39,738 nt of DNA from DASSKW01 sp035690065 (GTDB taxonomy: Bacteria; Pseudomonadota; Gammaproteobacteria; Natronospirales; REEB76). The notes under the pieces were generated by a model. That model saw only the letters and a list, made by a program, of their open reading frames with translations, did no database searches and had not been told where the DNA came from. Positions within the stretch are counted from its first letter, which is position 1. Each line of letters begins with the position of its first letter. The DNA is taken from NCBI GenBank assembly GCA_035690065.1, contig DASSKW010000042.1:1-39738 (forward strand), given 5' to 3'. Below are positions 28,352-36,869 of the stretch, piece by piece. The position numbers were made by a program, and so were the translations under genes.

Positions 28352-28915
28352 ATGACAGGCCAGGACTTCCTCACCAATCACTTCCTGGTGGCGATGCCAA
28401 CGCTGGCGGACCCCAATTTCCATCGCAGCGTGGCCTTCATCTGCGAACACAATGCCCAGGGCGCGCTCGGTATCATCATCAACCGCCCCAGTAACGTGGT
28501 ATTGGGCGACATCTTCAAGCAGCTTTCCATCACTGCGAGCGACGCGCACAGCAATGGACTGCCGGTCTGGCAAGGCGGGCCGGTGCAGCTTGAGCGTGGT
28601 TTCGTGATCCATGCGCCAGCCGGGGCCTGGGAATCCACTCTCAAGCTCGATCCCGATCTGGGGATCACGAGTTCGCGTGACGTGCTGAATGCCGTCGCTC
28701 ACGGCAGCGGTCCCGAGAAGCTGTTTGTGGCATTGGGTTATGCCGGCTGGGGCGCCGGCCAACTCGAAGCCGAACTGGCCGAGAACGCCTGGCTGAGCAC
28801 GCCGGCCGATCCGCATATCCTGTTCGATCTGCCCGTGGATCAACGCTGGCAAGCTGCGGCCAAGAGTATCGGTGTGGACCTGACGCTGCTATCCGGCGAT
28901 GCTGGTCATGCATGA
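28352..28915 (+). CDS. yqgE: YqgE/AlgH family protein
   Basis: 187 aa (E. coli 187) UPF0301 protein. Family marks: NHFLVAMPTLADPNFHRSVAFICEH, GALGIIINRP, GGPVQLERGFVIH and ALGYAGWGAGQLE. It is cytoplasmic; a regulatory role is suggested by the AlgH name in Pseudomonas, but the biochemical function is unknown. The ATG at 28352 gives the standard start MTGQDFLTNHF. It is next to ruvX almost everywhere in gammaproteobacteria, and overlaps it by 8 nt here. Confidence 0.95.
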   Translation: MTGQDFLTNHFLVAMPTLADPNFHRSVAFICEHNAQGALGIIINRPSNVVLGDIFKQLSITASDAHSNGLPVWQGGPVQLERGFVIHAPAGAWESTLKLDPDLGITSSRDVLNAVAHGSGPEKLFVALGYAGWGAGQLEAELAENAWLSTPADPHILFDLPVDQRWQAAAKSIGVDLTLLSGDAGHA

Positions 28916-29366
28916 AGGACGTGGCATCACCCTGCTCGGTTTCGATTTCGGGCTGCGTCGTATCGGCGTGGCGGTCGGACAAAGCCTGACCGGCAGCGCA
29001 TCACCGGTCGGCGTGGTCATGGCGCGGGACGGCGAACCCGACTGGGCCACGCTGCAACGGTATCTCAAAGACTGGATGCCGTCACAATTGGTCGTCGGAC
29101 TTCCCTATACAATGGACGGCAGCGAACAGGACATCACCCAGCGTGCCCGGCAATTCGCCGCCGCGCTGAACCGGCACTTCACAGGACCGATACACACCAT
29201 CGACGAACGCCTGTCATCGCGGGAAGCGGAGATGCGCCTGAAGGCGCTGCGCCAGGCCGGGCGTCGACGCATCACGCGTGAGGACATCGATTGCGCTGCA
29301 GCGTGCATCATCCTGGAAAGCTGGCTCAACACCCACAACAATTCAAGCAACGTGCCTCAACCATGA
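28908..29366 (+). CDS. ruvX: RuvX/YqgF Holliday-junction-resolvase-like nuclease
   Basis: 152 aa RNase H-fold nuclease. Metal-binding acidic residues lie in LLGFDFGLRRIGVAVG (first Asp about residue 13), in the Glu/Asp of IDERLSSREAEMRL and in DIDCAAACIILE near the end; GLPYTMDGSEQ is also typical. The family processes the 5' end of pre-16S rRNA and is also named a putative Holliday junction resolvase. I start at ATG 28908; ATG 28899 is also in frame (three residues longer). Overlaps: 8 nt with yqgE, 4 nt with pyrB. Confidence 0.94.
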   Translation: MHEGRGITLLGFDFGLRRIGVAVGQSLTGSASPVGVVMARDGEPDWATLQRYLKDWMPSQLVVGLPYTMDGSEQDITQRARQFAAALNRHFTGPIHTIDERLSSREAEMRLKALRQAGRRRITREDIDCAAACIILESWLNTHNNSSNVPQP

Positions 29367-30283
29367 CGCGACTGCACCACTTGTTGACTCTGGAAGACCT
29401 GGATCGAACGACCCTGCAAGCCTTGCTGGATCGTGCCCAGCATTTCCACGTATCGCCGGGGGAACCGACGCAGCAACACCCGACGCTGGTCGGCAAGACT
29501 GTCGCCAACCTGTTTTTCGAACCAAGTACCCGCACCCGTTCGTCGTTTGAACTGGCGGCGCGCCGACTCGGCGCCGAGGTACTCAACCTCGATCTGACAA
29601 CCTCCTCGACCGTGAAAGGTGAATCGTTGCTGGACACGCTCTACACCTTGCAGGCCATGAACGTGGATATCCTGGTAGTGCGTCACGCTGACACCGGTGT
29701 CCCGGCATTGTTAGCGAAACAGGCACTGCCTCATGTCCATATCGTGAATGCCGGCGAATCACATGTCTCACACCCAACACAAGGCTTGCTGGATGCGCTC
29801 ACCATCCGGCAACACAAGCCTGACTTCAAGAACCTCACGGTCGCGATCGTCGGCGACATCAAACACTCGCGGGTCGCGCGCTCGGCGGTACAGGCCCTGA
29901 CCAAACTCGGCACTCAAGACATCCGGCTGGCCGGACCGGAGCAATGGCTCGCGGAAGATGTCCCGGGACACGAATACATCGACATGGATCAGGCCATCAC
30001 CGATGCAGATGTGGTCATGATGCTGCGTATCCAGAAGGAACGCATGGGCATGGATACGATTCCGGATGAACAGGATTATCTGCGCCGTTATCGCCTCGAC
30101 GACACGCGTCTCGCACTTGCCAAGCCGGATGTCATCGTCATGCATCCCGGGCCGATGAATCGCGGGATCGAGATCACCTCCGAAGTGGCAGACGGACCGC
30201 ACGCGGTGATTCGCGATCAAGTGACCAACGGCGTAGCTGTACGCATGGCGGTGATGGCGATCATGGGTGAAAACCATCATTGA
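29363..30283 (+). CDS. pyrB: Aspartate carbamoyltransferase catalytic subunit
   Basis: 306 aa. Carbamoyl-phosphate site FEPSTRTRSSFE (52-63), mobile-loop TVKGESL (K85), HADTG (108-112, where HPxxG-type motifs are usual) and SHPTQGLLD (136-144); aspartate-site HPGPMNRG near 265. It forms carbamoyl-aspartate, the first committed pyrimidine step. Starts at ATG 29363, overlapping ruvX by ATGA. In Pseudomonas pyrR precedes and an inactive dihydroorotase (pyrC') follows and is needed for the enzyme's assembly; both are missing here. No pyrI regulatory subunit is visible. Confidence 0.96.
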   Translation: MTRLHHLLTLEDLDRTTLQALLDRAQHFHVSPGEPTQQHPTLVGKTVANLFFEPSTRTRSSFELAARRLGAEVLNLDLTTSSTVKGESLLDTLYTLQAMNVDILVVRHADTGVPALLAKQALPHVHIVNAGESHVSHPTQGLLDALTIRQHKPDFKNLTVAIVGDIKHSRVARSAVQALTKLGTQDIRLAGPEQWLAEDVPGHEYIDMDQAITDADVVMMLRIQKERMGMDTIPDEQDYLRRYRLDDTRLALAKPDVIVMHPGPMNRGIEITSEVADGPHAVIRDQVTNGVAVRMAVMAIMGENHH

Positions 30284-30317
30284 AGATCGAACTGTAATTC
30301 CGCGACGGATTAACCGA

Positions 30318-31205
30318 ATGGCCGACAAACCTCATCGAGATACGATCTTCCTGGAAGACGCGGAAGTGCTCGCGCAGGATGCCTTTGCCGGCGATCAATA
30401 CATCCTGCGGTTGCACGCACCGCGATGCGCGGCCATGGCCTTGCCGGGCAGCTTCATCCACCTCACCTGCGATGCTGCGTTGCCGATGCGCCGCCCGATG
30501 TCGATCATGCGGGCCTCGCGCGACGCTGGCTGGATTGAATGTCTGTACAAGGTGGTCGGCGAAGGTAGCAGGCAGTTGGCACAGCGCCGGCGTGGCGACA
30601 GACTCAGTTGTCTCGGCCCCATCGGCCAGCCATTCGTATTACACCCCGAACGTCCACGACCGTTGTTGATTGGCGGCGGCGTCGGTATCCCGCCGATGGT
30701 GTTCATCACCGACACCCTGCGTCAGGACAAGCGCGTGGCATGGAGCCCATTGGTGCTGATGGGCTCGGAAGTGCCGTTCCCGTTCAAGACCCGGCCTTCG
30801 ACCATCCTGGTCCCGGGCATGCCGGACGGCGTGATCGGTTGCATGCCGCTGATGGAAGACTGGGACATCCCGAGCCGGCTCGCGAGCCTGCAAGGATTTG
30901 CCGGTTGCTTCGAAGGTTACGTCACCGATCTCGCGCGTCACTGGCTTGCCACGCTGGATAAGACCGCGCTCGCCGAAGTGGAGATCCTTGCCTGCGGCCC
31001 CACGCCGATGCTCAAGGCTGTCGCCCATCTGGCTCAGCAGTTCGGTATCCCCAGCCAGTTGTCACTGGAAGAGTTCATGGCCTGCGCCGTCGGCGGCTGC
31101 GCCGGTTGTACCGTCGAGGTCCGCACGCCGGATGGTCCAGCCATGAAACGCGTGTGCGTGGACGGGCCGGTGTTCGATGGTGCCAGCGTGTTTCCATCAG
31201 GCTGA
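30318..31205 (+). CDS. PyrK-like dihydroorotate dehydrogenase electron transfer subunit
   Basis: 295 aa. Ferredoxin-reductase fold: FAD domain (1-105) with PMRRPMSIMR (56-65, RxxS type flavin motif), NAD-binding domain (110-240) with LLIGGGVGIPPMVF (117-129) and EILACGPTPML (222-232), and a C-terminal [2Fe-2S] site C256-x4-C261-x2-C264-x15-C280. This layout is that of PyrK, which passes electrons from dihydroorotate dehydrogenase (class 1B) to NAD. A sulfide dehydrogenase or glutamate-synthase-type beta subunit is a related alternative, but the location right after pyrB favours pyrimidine synthesis. No pyrD is in the window. Start at ATG 30318 chosen by homology; the frame is open to a GTG at 30267 inside pyrB. 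Confidence 0.85.
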   Translation: MADKPHRDTIFLEDAEVLAQDAFAGDQYILRLHAPRCAAMALPGSFIHLTCDAALPMRRPMSIMRASRDAGWIECLYKVVGEGSRQLAQRRRGDRLSCLGPIGQPFVLHPERPRPLLIGGGVGIPPMVFITDTLRQDKRVAWSPLVLMGSEVPFPFKTRPSTILVPGMPDGVIGCMPLMEDWDIPSRLASLQGFAGCFEGYVTDLARHWLATLDKTALAEVEILACGPTPMLKAVAHLAQQFGIPSQLSLEEFMACAVGGCAGCTVEVRTPDGPAMKRVCVDGPVFDGASVFPSG

Positions 31206-31225
31206 CGGCTAGATCTCATCTTCGG

Positions 31226-31259
31226 AAAAATCAAAAGGCACCCCGTGGCGCCTTTTGAT
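31226..31259 (-). terminator. Intrinsic terminator of the S9 peptidase gene
   Basis: A 10-bp stem ATCAAAAGGC/GCCTTTTGAT (31230-31239 with 31250-31259, 10-base loop) is followed on minus by a T-run (31229-31226). It ends the peptidase transcript and, as a hairpin, may also protect the end of the pyr-operon RNA on plus, where no T-run follows. Confidence 0.75.
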
Positions 31260-31278
31260 CGTCTGACCAAAAACCGAT

Positions 31279-33285
31279 TCAGTGCTTCACTGCATCCGGG
31301 CCGATCTCTTTGTTAAAGAAGTCGAGCATCTGTGTATACAACTCAAATCGATGTTCCGGCTTGGCATATCCATGCCCCTCATTCCGTTTATATAATTTTT
31401 TATAGGGTTTACCCAGCTTGTTTAAAGCCGCCATCAGTTCTTCAGAGTTTTCGGGTACCACACGTTTGTCGGCCCCACTGTAGATGATGAAGATATCGTC
31501 TTTTATTTTGTCGGCGTTATACACCGGGGATTCGGCTTTCAGCTTGGCCGAATCATCCCCCAAGACCACCTTGAGGAAACGGTCCCCATATGCATAGTGA
31601 GAGAAATCACTTTTATCCATCAGTGTCAGATCATAAACGCCTGAATAAGCCACAGTACATTTATATAAATCCGGATAAAGAATAGTGTTTTCTACGGCTG
31701 CATATCCTCCATAGCTGGCGCCATAGATACAGATTCGTTTGGGGTCGACGATTCCCTGCTTGATAACCCAATGCACCGCATCGGCAAGATCACTCTGCAT
31801 GGTGGTCCCCCAATGCCGATACCCCAGATCCTGGAAATTCATCCCGTATCCACCTGATCCTCGGTAATTCACCTGCAATACTGCATATCCATGGCTGGCA
31901 AAAAATTGAGTCTCTGGATCAAACCCCCAATAATCGCGGATGCCATGAGGGCCACCATGCGGGTTGAGAATTAAAGGCAGATTCTTGCCATCACTTCCTG
32001 GCGGAAGAGTCAGATAACCATGAATACTCAGACCGTCTCGGGCCTTGAATTCGATCGGACGCATGTTCGCCATCTGTTGTGGATCAATAGCCGGCAGCGC
32101 TTTGAAAAGGAGCGAAAGCTGGCTCTTCTTGGCATCCAGAAGGTAGAAAGCACCCGGGTTACGATCACTGTGGACATAGGCCACCATTAGCAATCCATCC
32201 CGGGTATTACTGGTGATATCAACCGTCTGGTCGGGGAAAGCCGCATACAGAGAAGCCAGATCCTGGGCTTTGGGACTATCGCTATCCAGGATATGCAGAG
32301 CTGGCAATCCGGGTATGGTTTTGACCGCGATAATCTTTTGGGTCTTTTGCCAATTAAACGACCAGATAAAATCGCCTACATCAACTTCCGGGTCGCCGTA
32401 TAACAATTTCATCTTGAGCGAATCGGGATCAAGTGCATACAACCCCAATGTTGAATCATTGGTGCGCCCTAACCAGTATATGGTCTTGTCGTCTGCCGCA
32501 AAACCCAAAGGTTGGAGAGGCGAATCTGCGGGATCATCGCTGCTGTAAAGACTACTCAAATTTTTCCAGTCAAGCGCATCCCCAGATGCCCGATAAAACA
32601 ATTTGGCCTCTCCGGTAAGCGTATTCGAGCCCGTGGCTAGACGCACGTTGCCGGCATTGTCGGTCAGAAGCATCCCGTTTGCGGCCGGCGATTTGGCAAT
32701 ATTCCTGATAGTGCCGTTATATATATCAAGCGCGTAAGCCCGATCGGGCTGATTCCGTCCTGTGTAGGTCTGGACTACAACCTGCTTTGCATTATCAGGC
32801 GGTATATACAACATCTGCTCAAAATAATTCAGGGTCTCATGTTTGCCAATGTGCGTAAACGCATCCGCACCGCCGGGCAACACGCCAAGTAACTGCGCAC
32901 TATCACTTCCATCTACATTGATACCGAACAATTCTCCATCCGGTATCGGACTATCCAGGCTACCTGTCTGAGTAGCGGTAGCGACCAGAATACGTTCGTC
33001 ATTGGCCCACCAGTACTGATCGATTACCTGATCACCGATGGTTTTGAAATTTGCAGTCACCTTTTTGGATTTCAGATTCAGGACCACCAACCCTTTCTGG
33101 TCCTCGCCAGTCTTGCTATCCGATACCACCATCGCAAGATACTGCCCATCAGGAGAAATCTGTGCATTGGATATCTGCGGGTAGGAGAAAAATGCCTGGA
33201 CGGACAGCGGGGCGGGAGCAGAGGTCGCAAAGGCACACGTAACAGAAAAGGCCAGCAGCAGGCCTGAAACGAAACGAATAAACAT
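31279..33285 (-). CDS. Secreted S9 family peptidase (prolyl oligopeptidase/acylaminoacyl peptidase-like)
   Basis: 668 aa. Signal peptide 1-20 (LLLAFSVTCAFA). Residues 30-400 look like a beta-propeller (repeated strand-turn units such as ISPDGQYLAMV and AADDKTIYWLG), then an alpha/beta-hydrolase (about 410-660) with oxyanion region NPHGGPHGIRD, nucleophile Ser524 in YGASYGGYAA, Asp606 in YSGADKRVVP and His638 in RNEGHGYAKPEH. It should cleave short peptides in the periplasm or outside the cell. The gene is distinctly richer in A+T than its neighbours, with many runs like ATATATAAATCC, and lies between the pyr genes and the pilT/U genes on its own with its own terminator. Acquisition by transfer is likely. 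An AAGGGG lies upstream of the ATG. Confidence 0.9.
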   Translation of the reverse strand: MFIRFVSGLLLAFSVTCAFATSAPAPLSVQAFFSYPQISNAQISPDGQYLAMVVSDSKTGEDQKGLVVLNLKSKKVTANFKTIGDQVIDQYWWANDERILVATATQTGSLDSPIPDGELFGINVDGSDSAQLLGVLPGGADAFTHIGKHETLNYFEQMLYIPPDNAKQVVVQTYTGRNQPDRAYALDIYNGTIRNIAKSPAANGMLLTDNAGNVRLATGSNTLTGEAKLFYRASGDALDWKNLSSLYSSDDPADSPLQPLGFAADDKTIYWLGRTNDSTLGLYALDPDSLKMKLLYGDPEVDVGDFIWSFNWQKTQKIIAVKTIPGLPALHILDSDSPKAQDLASLYAAFPDQTVDITSNTRDGLLMVAYVHSDRNPGAFYLLDAKKSQLSLLFKALPAIDPQQMANMRPIEFKARDGLSIHGYLTLPPGSDGKNLPLILNPHGGPHGIRDYWGFDPETQFFASHGYAVLQVNYRGSGGYGMNFQDLGYRHWGTTMQSDLADAVHWVIKQGIVDPKRICIYGASYGGYAAVENTILYPDLYKCTVAYSGVYDLTLMDKSDFSHYAYGDRFLKVVLGDDSAKLKAESPVYNADKIKDDIFIIYSGADKRVVPENSEELMAALNKLGKPYKKLYKRNEGHGYAKPEHRFELYTQMLDFFNKEIGPDAVKH

Positions 33286-33375
33286 GGAAATCCCCTTGAA
33301 ATTAAGATCCCTGTGATATGCAAGCTGTCATCGAACTACTAAATCCAAACAAAAAATATTCACTGTAATCGGATC

Positions 33376-34431
33376 TCAGCCGAAATTGATCTTGGCTTCG
33401 AGATTGGAACGGGAATCGGCGTTCTTGAGCGCCTCTTCGAGCTCGATCTTGCCGTCTTTATACAAGATATGCAGCGCTTCGTCGAACGACTGCATGCCCG
33501 GCTCCGGACTTTCTTCCATGGCTTCGCGTATCTCGTCCACCTTGCCTTTCAGAATAAGGTCGGCGATGTGCGGCGTGTTGAGCATGACTTCCACCGCTGC
33601 CATCCGTTTGCCATCCTTGCCGACCACCAGACGCTGGGAAATGATGGCGCGCAGATTGAGAGACAGATCCATGAACAACTGTTTGTGCAACTGTTCCGGG
33701 AACATGTTGATGATACGGTCCATGGTCTGGTGCGCGTTGTTGGCATGCAGCGTGGAGATCGCGAGATGGCCGGTACCGGCAAGTTCGATCGCCGCTTCCA
33801 TGGTCTCGCGATCGCGTATTTCGCCGATCAGGATCGCATCCGGCGCTTCACGCAAGGAACTCTTGAGTGCATTGGCGTAGGACAAAGTGTCCTGGCCGAT
33901 TTCGCGCTGGTTGATGATGGACTGGATGTTCGGGTGATTGAATTCGATCGGATCTTCGATGGTCAGGATATGGCCTGCCAGGCTCTCGTTGCGGTGATTG
34001 ACCATCGCGGCAAGCGTGGTGGACTTGCCGGAGCCGGTCGAACCCACCATCAAGATCAAACCGCGCTTGTGCAGGATCAACTCTTTCAGGGCAGGAGGCA
34101 AATTGAGGGTGTCGAACTTCGGTACTTCCGATGGGATATAACGCAACACCATCGCAACCTGACCGCGCTGCATGAACACATTGACGCGGAAACGGCCGAC
34201 ATCCTGCTCGGCGATGGCGAAATCGCTCTCGTGCTTGACCTCGAAGGAGCGGACCTGTTTCTCGTTCATCACGCCGTAAGCGGCTTCCTTGACCATCTCC
34301 GGTGTCAGCACGGTCTTGCCGACCGGGATCTGCTTGCCCTCGATCTTGACCTTGACCGGCGCGTTGCTGGTGAAATAAAGGTCGGATGCCTTCTTCTCCA
34401 CCATGAGCTTGAGGTAGGGACTGATATTCAT
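33376..34431 (-). CDS. PilT/PilU-family pilus retraction ATPase (third paralogue)
   Basis: 351 aa, complete. Walker A GSTGSGKST (130-138), Asp box TIEDPIEF (157-164), Walker B ILIGEIRDRETME (200-212) and His box GTGHLAISTLHA (219-230). The N-terminal domain has VEKKASDLYF, the PilT-type ASDLH region. It reads more like PilU than PilT (DRETMEAAIELAGTGHL), but it differs strongly from the PilU upstream. It would be a hexameric motor at the base of the type IV pilus, helping or modifying retraction. 49 bp after pilU and probably co-transcribed. Confidence 0.93.
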   Translation of the reverse strand: MNISPYLKLMVEKKASDLYFTSNAPVKVKIEGKQIPVGKTVLTPEMVKEAAYGVMNEKQVRSFEVKHESDFAIAEQDVGRFRVNVFMQRGQVAMVLRYIPSEVPKFDTLNLPPALKELILHKRGLILMVGSTGSGKSTTLAAMVNHRNESLAGHILTIEDPIEFNHPNIQSIINQREIGQDTLSYANALKSSLREAPDAILIGEIRDRETMEAAIELAGTGHLAISTLHANNAHQTMDRIINMFPEQLHKQLFMDLSLNLRAIISQRLVVGKDGKRMAAVEVMLNTPHIADLILKGKVDEIREAMEESPEPGMQSFDEALHILYKDGKIELEEALKNADSRSNLEAKINFG

Positions 34432-34480
34432 GTGGATTCCGTGGTGAAAAATTACCTGGACAAGACGGATCTATTAATGA

Positions 34481-35638
34481 TTAGAATTTCTTGCCTTCGC
34501 CGGTCTCGATCAACTGCAGCACATCCGAACCTTCGTTGATATCCGACTTATCGCGCTTGCTTTCCAACTTGATGCGCAGTCGCAATTCGTTCTGTGAATC
34601 TGCGTTCCGGATCGCCTCTTCGTAACTGATCTCGCCGGATTCATACAGGTTGAACAACGACTGGTCGAAGGTCTGCATACCGAGCTGGTTGGACTTGGAC
34701 ATGATCTCCTTGATCTGCGCGACTTCACCCTTGAAGATCAGATCCGCGATCAGCGGTGAGTTGAGCATGATCTCCATGGATGCGGCGCGTCCCTTGCCAT
34801 CCTGCTTCTTGATCAGACGTTGCGCGATGAGTCCGCGAATATTGAGCGACAGGTCCATCAACAATTGCTGGCGCCGTTCTTCCGGGAACAGGTTGATGAT
34901 GCGGTCCAGTGCCTGGTTGGCGCTGTTGGCGTGCAAAGTCGAAAGACATAGATGGCCGGTCTCGGCGAACTGCACCGCGTGCTCCATGGTCTCACGGTCA
35001 CGGATTTCGCCGATCAGGATCACGTCCGGCGCCTGACGCAAGGTGTTCTTGAGTGCGGCTTCCCAGGATTCGGTATCCACGCCGACTTCGCGTTGCATGA
35101 CGACACACCCCAGATGCGGGTGCACGTATTCGACCGGGTCTTCGATAGTGATGATATGACCCTTGGAATTCTTGTTGCGGTAACCGATCATCGCCGCCAG
35201 CGAAGTGGATTTGCCGGAACCGGTGCCGCCCACGAAGATCACCAGTCCGCGCTTGCTCATCACCACGTCTTTTAATACCGCCGGCAGGCCGAGCTTGTCG
35301 AAATCCGGAATCTCGGTGGTGATGGTTCGCAACACGGCGCCGGCGCGTCCCTGTTGCACGAACGCATTGACGCGGAAGCGGCCGATGCCCGGCGGACTGA
35401 TGGCAAAGTTGCATTCCTTGGTCGCATCGAACTCCTTGCTCTGCCGATCGTTCATGATGGCGCGTACCAGCAGGGCACTCTGCTCGGCACTCAAGGGTTT
35501 GTCGGTGGCGGGCGTGATCTGCCCGTCCACTTTCATGGCCGGCGGAAAACCGGCGGTGATGAACAGGTCGGACCCCTTGCGCGCAATCATCGCCCGCAGC
35601 AAATCCTGCATGAATTTGATTGCCTGGTCTTTTTCCAT
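34481..35638 (-). CDS. pilU: Type IV pilus retraction ATPase PilU
   Basis: 385 aa (P. aeruginosa PilU 382). Walker A GGTGSGKST (137-145), TIEDPVEYVHPHLGCVVMQR (164-183), Walker B ILIGEIRDRETME (197-209), His box ETGHLCLSTLHA, and the PilU-specific acidic/polar C-terminal tail after 350. PilU assists PilT in pulling the pilus back under load. I start at ATG 35638 (GGAG 6 nt upstream); a GTG precedes it directly and would add one residue. It follows pilT by 26 bp. Confidence 0.95.
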   Translation of the reverse strand: MEKDQAIKFMQDLLRAMIARKGSDLFITAGFPPAMKVDGQITPATDKPLSAEQSALLVRAIMNDRQSKEFDATKECNFAISPPGIGRFRVNAFVQQGRAGAVLRTITTEIPDFDKLGLPAVLKDVVMSKRGLVIFVGGTGSGKSTSLAAMIGYRNKNSKGHIITIEDPVEYVHPHLGCVVMQREVGVDTESWEAALKNTLRQAPDVILIGEIRDRETMEHAVQFAETGHLCLSTLHANSANQALDRIINLFPEERRQQLLMDLSLNIRGLIAQRLIKKQDGKGRAASMEIMLNSPLIADLIFKGEVAQIKEIMSKSNQLGMQTFDQSLFNLYESGEISYEEAIRNADSQNELRLRIKLESKRDKSDINEGSDVLQLIETGEGKKF

Positions 35639-35664
35639 CACTCACTCCAGCTCAAACGAATTAT

Positions 35665-36708
35665 TCAGGCGAAAATTTCCTTGTTAGCCGCCTTGGAGCG
35701 CGCTTCTTCCTTGGTGATCAGCCCCTTGCGCAGGATTTCCTGCAGATTCTGATCCAGCGTCTGCATCCCGGTCGCCTGACCGGTCTGGATAGCAGAATAC
35801 ATCTGGGCGATCTTGCCTTCGCGAATCAGATTGCGGATCGCCGGGGTGCCGATCATGATCTCGTGTGCCGCTACGCGCCCGCCACCCACTTTCTTGCACA
35901 GCGTCTGAGAGATCACCGCACGTAATGATTCCGAAAGCATGGATCGCACCATGTCTTTTTCCGCGGCTGGGAACACGTCCACGATACGATCGATGGTCTT
36001 GGCGGCTGAACTGGTATGCAAGGTGCCAAACACCAGGTGTCCGGTTTCCGCACCGGACAGTGCGAGACGGATGGTCTCGAGATCGCGCATCTCGCCGACC
36101 AGGATGATATCCGGGTCTTCACGCAACGCCGAACGCAAGGCCTCGTTGAAACCGAGCGTATCGCGATGCACCTCGCGCTGGTTGATGAGACATTTCTTGC
36201 TCTCATGCACGAATTCGATCGGGTCTTCGATGGTCAGGATGTGACCGAATTCGGTCTCGTTCTTGTAGTTGATCATCCCCGCCAGGGTGGTGGATTTCCC
36301 CGAACCGGTCGGTCCGGTCACCAGCACGATGCCGCGCGGATTGTCGGCGATATCCTGGAAGATCTTGGGCGCATTCAATTCTTCGAGTGTCAGGATCTTG
36401 GTCGGGATGGTGCGGAACACGGCCGCCGAACCGCGATTCTGGTTGAAGGCGTTGACCCGGAAGCGCGCCAGGTTGGGGATCTCGAACGAGAAATCGCACT
36501 CGAGGAATTCCTCGTAGTCCTTGCGCTGCTTGTCGTTCATGATGTCGTACACCATGTCGTGGACATCCTTGTGTTCCAGCGCAGGCATATTGATGCGGCG
36601 GATGTCACCATCCACGCGGATCATCGGAGGCACACCCCCGGAAAGATGCAAGTCTGACGCCTTGTTCTTTACGCCGAAGGAAAGCAACTGGGCAATATCA
36701 ACAGCCAT
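35665..36708 (-). CDS. pilT: Type IV pilus retraction ATPase PilT
   Basis: 347 aa (P. aeruginosa 344). N-terminal KNKASDLHLSGGVPPMIRVD, Walker A GPTGSGKST (132-140), Asp box TIEDPIEFVHESKKCLINQR, Walker B ILVGEMRDLETI, His box ETGHLVFGTLHT, and the PilT AIRNLIREGK signature near 300. This hexamer powers depolymerisation of type IV pili, giving twitching motility and DNA uptake. GGGGAG 4 nt before the ATG is a strong ribosome-binding site. It is the first of three tandem ATPase genes and divergent from yggS as in Pseudomonas. Confidence 0.97.
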   Translation of the reverse strand: MAVDIAQLLSFGVKNKASDLHLSGGVPPMIRVDGDIRRINMPALEHKDVHDMVYDIMNDKQRKDYEEFLECDFSFEIPNLARFRVNAFNQNRGSAAVFRTIPTKILTLEELNAPKIFQDIADNPRGIVLVTGPTGSGKSTTLAGMINYKNETEFGHILTIEDPIEFVHESKKCLINQREVHRDTLGFNEALRSALREDPDIILVGEMRDLETIRLALSGAETGHLVFGTLHTSSAAKTIDRIVDVFPAAEKDMVRSMLSESLRAVISQTLCKKVGGGRVAAHEIMIGTPAIRNLIREGKIAQMYSAIQTGQATGMQTLDQNLQEILRKGLITKEEARSKAANKEIFA

Positions 36709-36791
36709 GATTCTCCCCTGGACATCGTTTCGTTCGAGTCACCGCATGGATTTACGGCGGGGACCAACGGTCCCGATAGAGTGTGCGCTAA

Positions 36792-36819
36792 AGTATAGCG
36801 GAGTCGGCTGGAGGGCAAA
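36792..36819 (-). promoter_or_regulatory. Candidate pilT promoter
   Basis: On minus: TTTGCC (36814-36819), 16-bp spacer, TATACT (36792-36797), about 84 bp before the pilT start. The -10 is strong and the -35 weak. It could drive all three ATPase genes. Confidence 0.45.
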
Positions 36820-36869
36820 CCCTCAAGGGCAACTCCCTGCCCCACCGCACCATATTATAGGAATTGGCA

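Noticed and set aside
33469..34539. 356-codon plus-strand frame opposite the third pilus ATPase
   Set aside because: Antisense shadow of a conserved ATPase gene.
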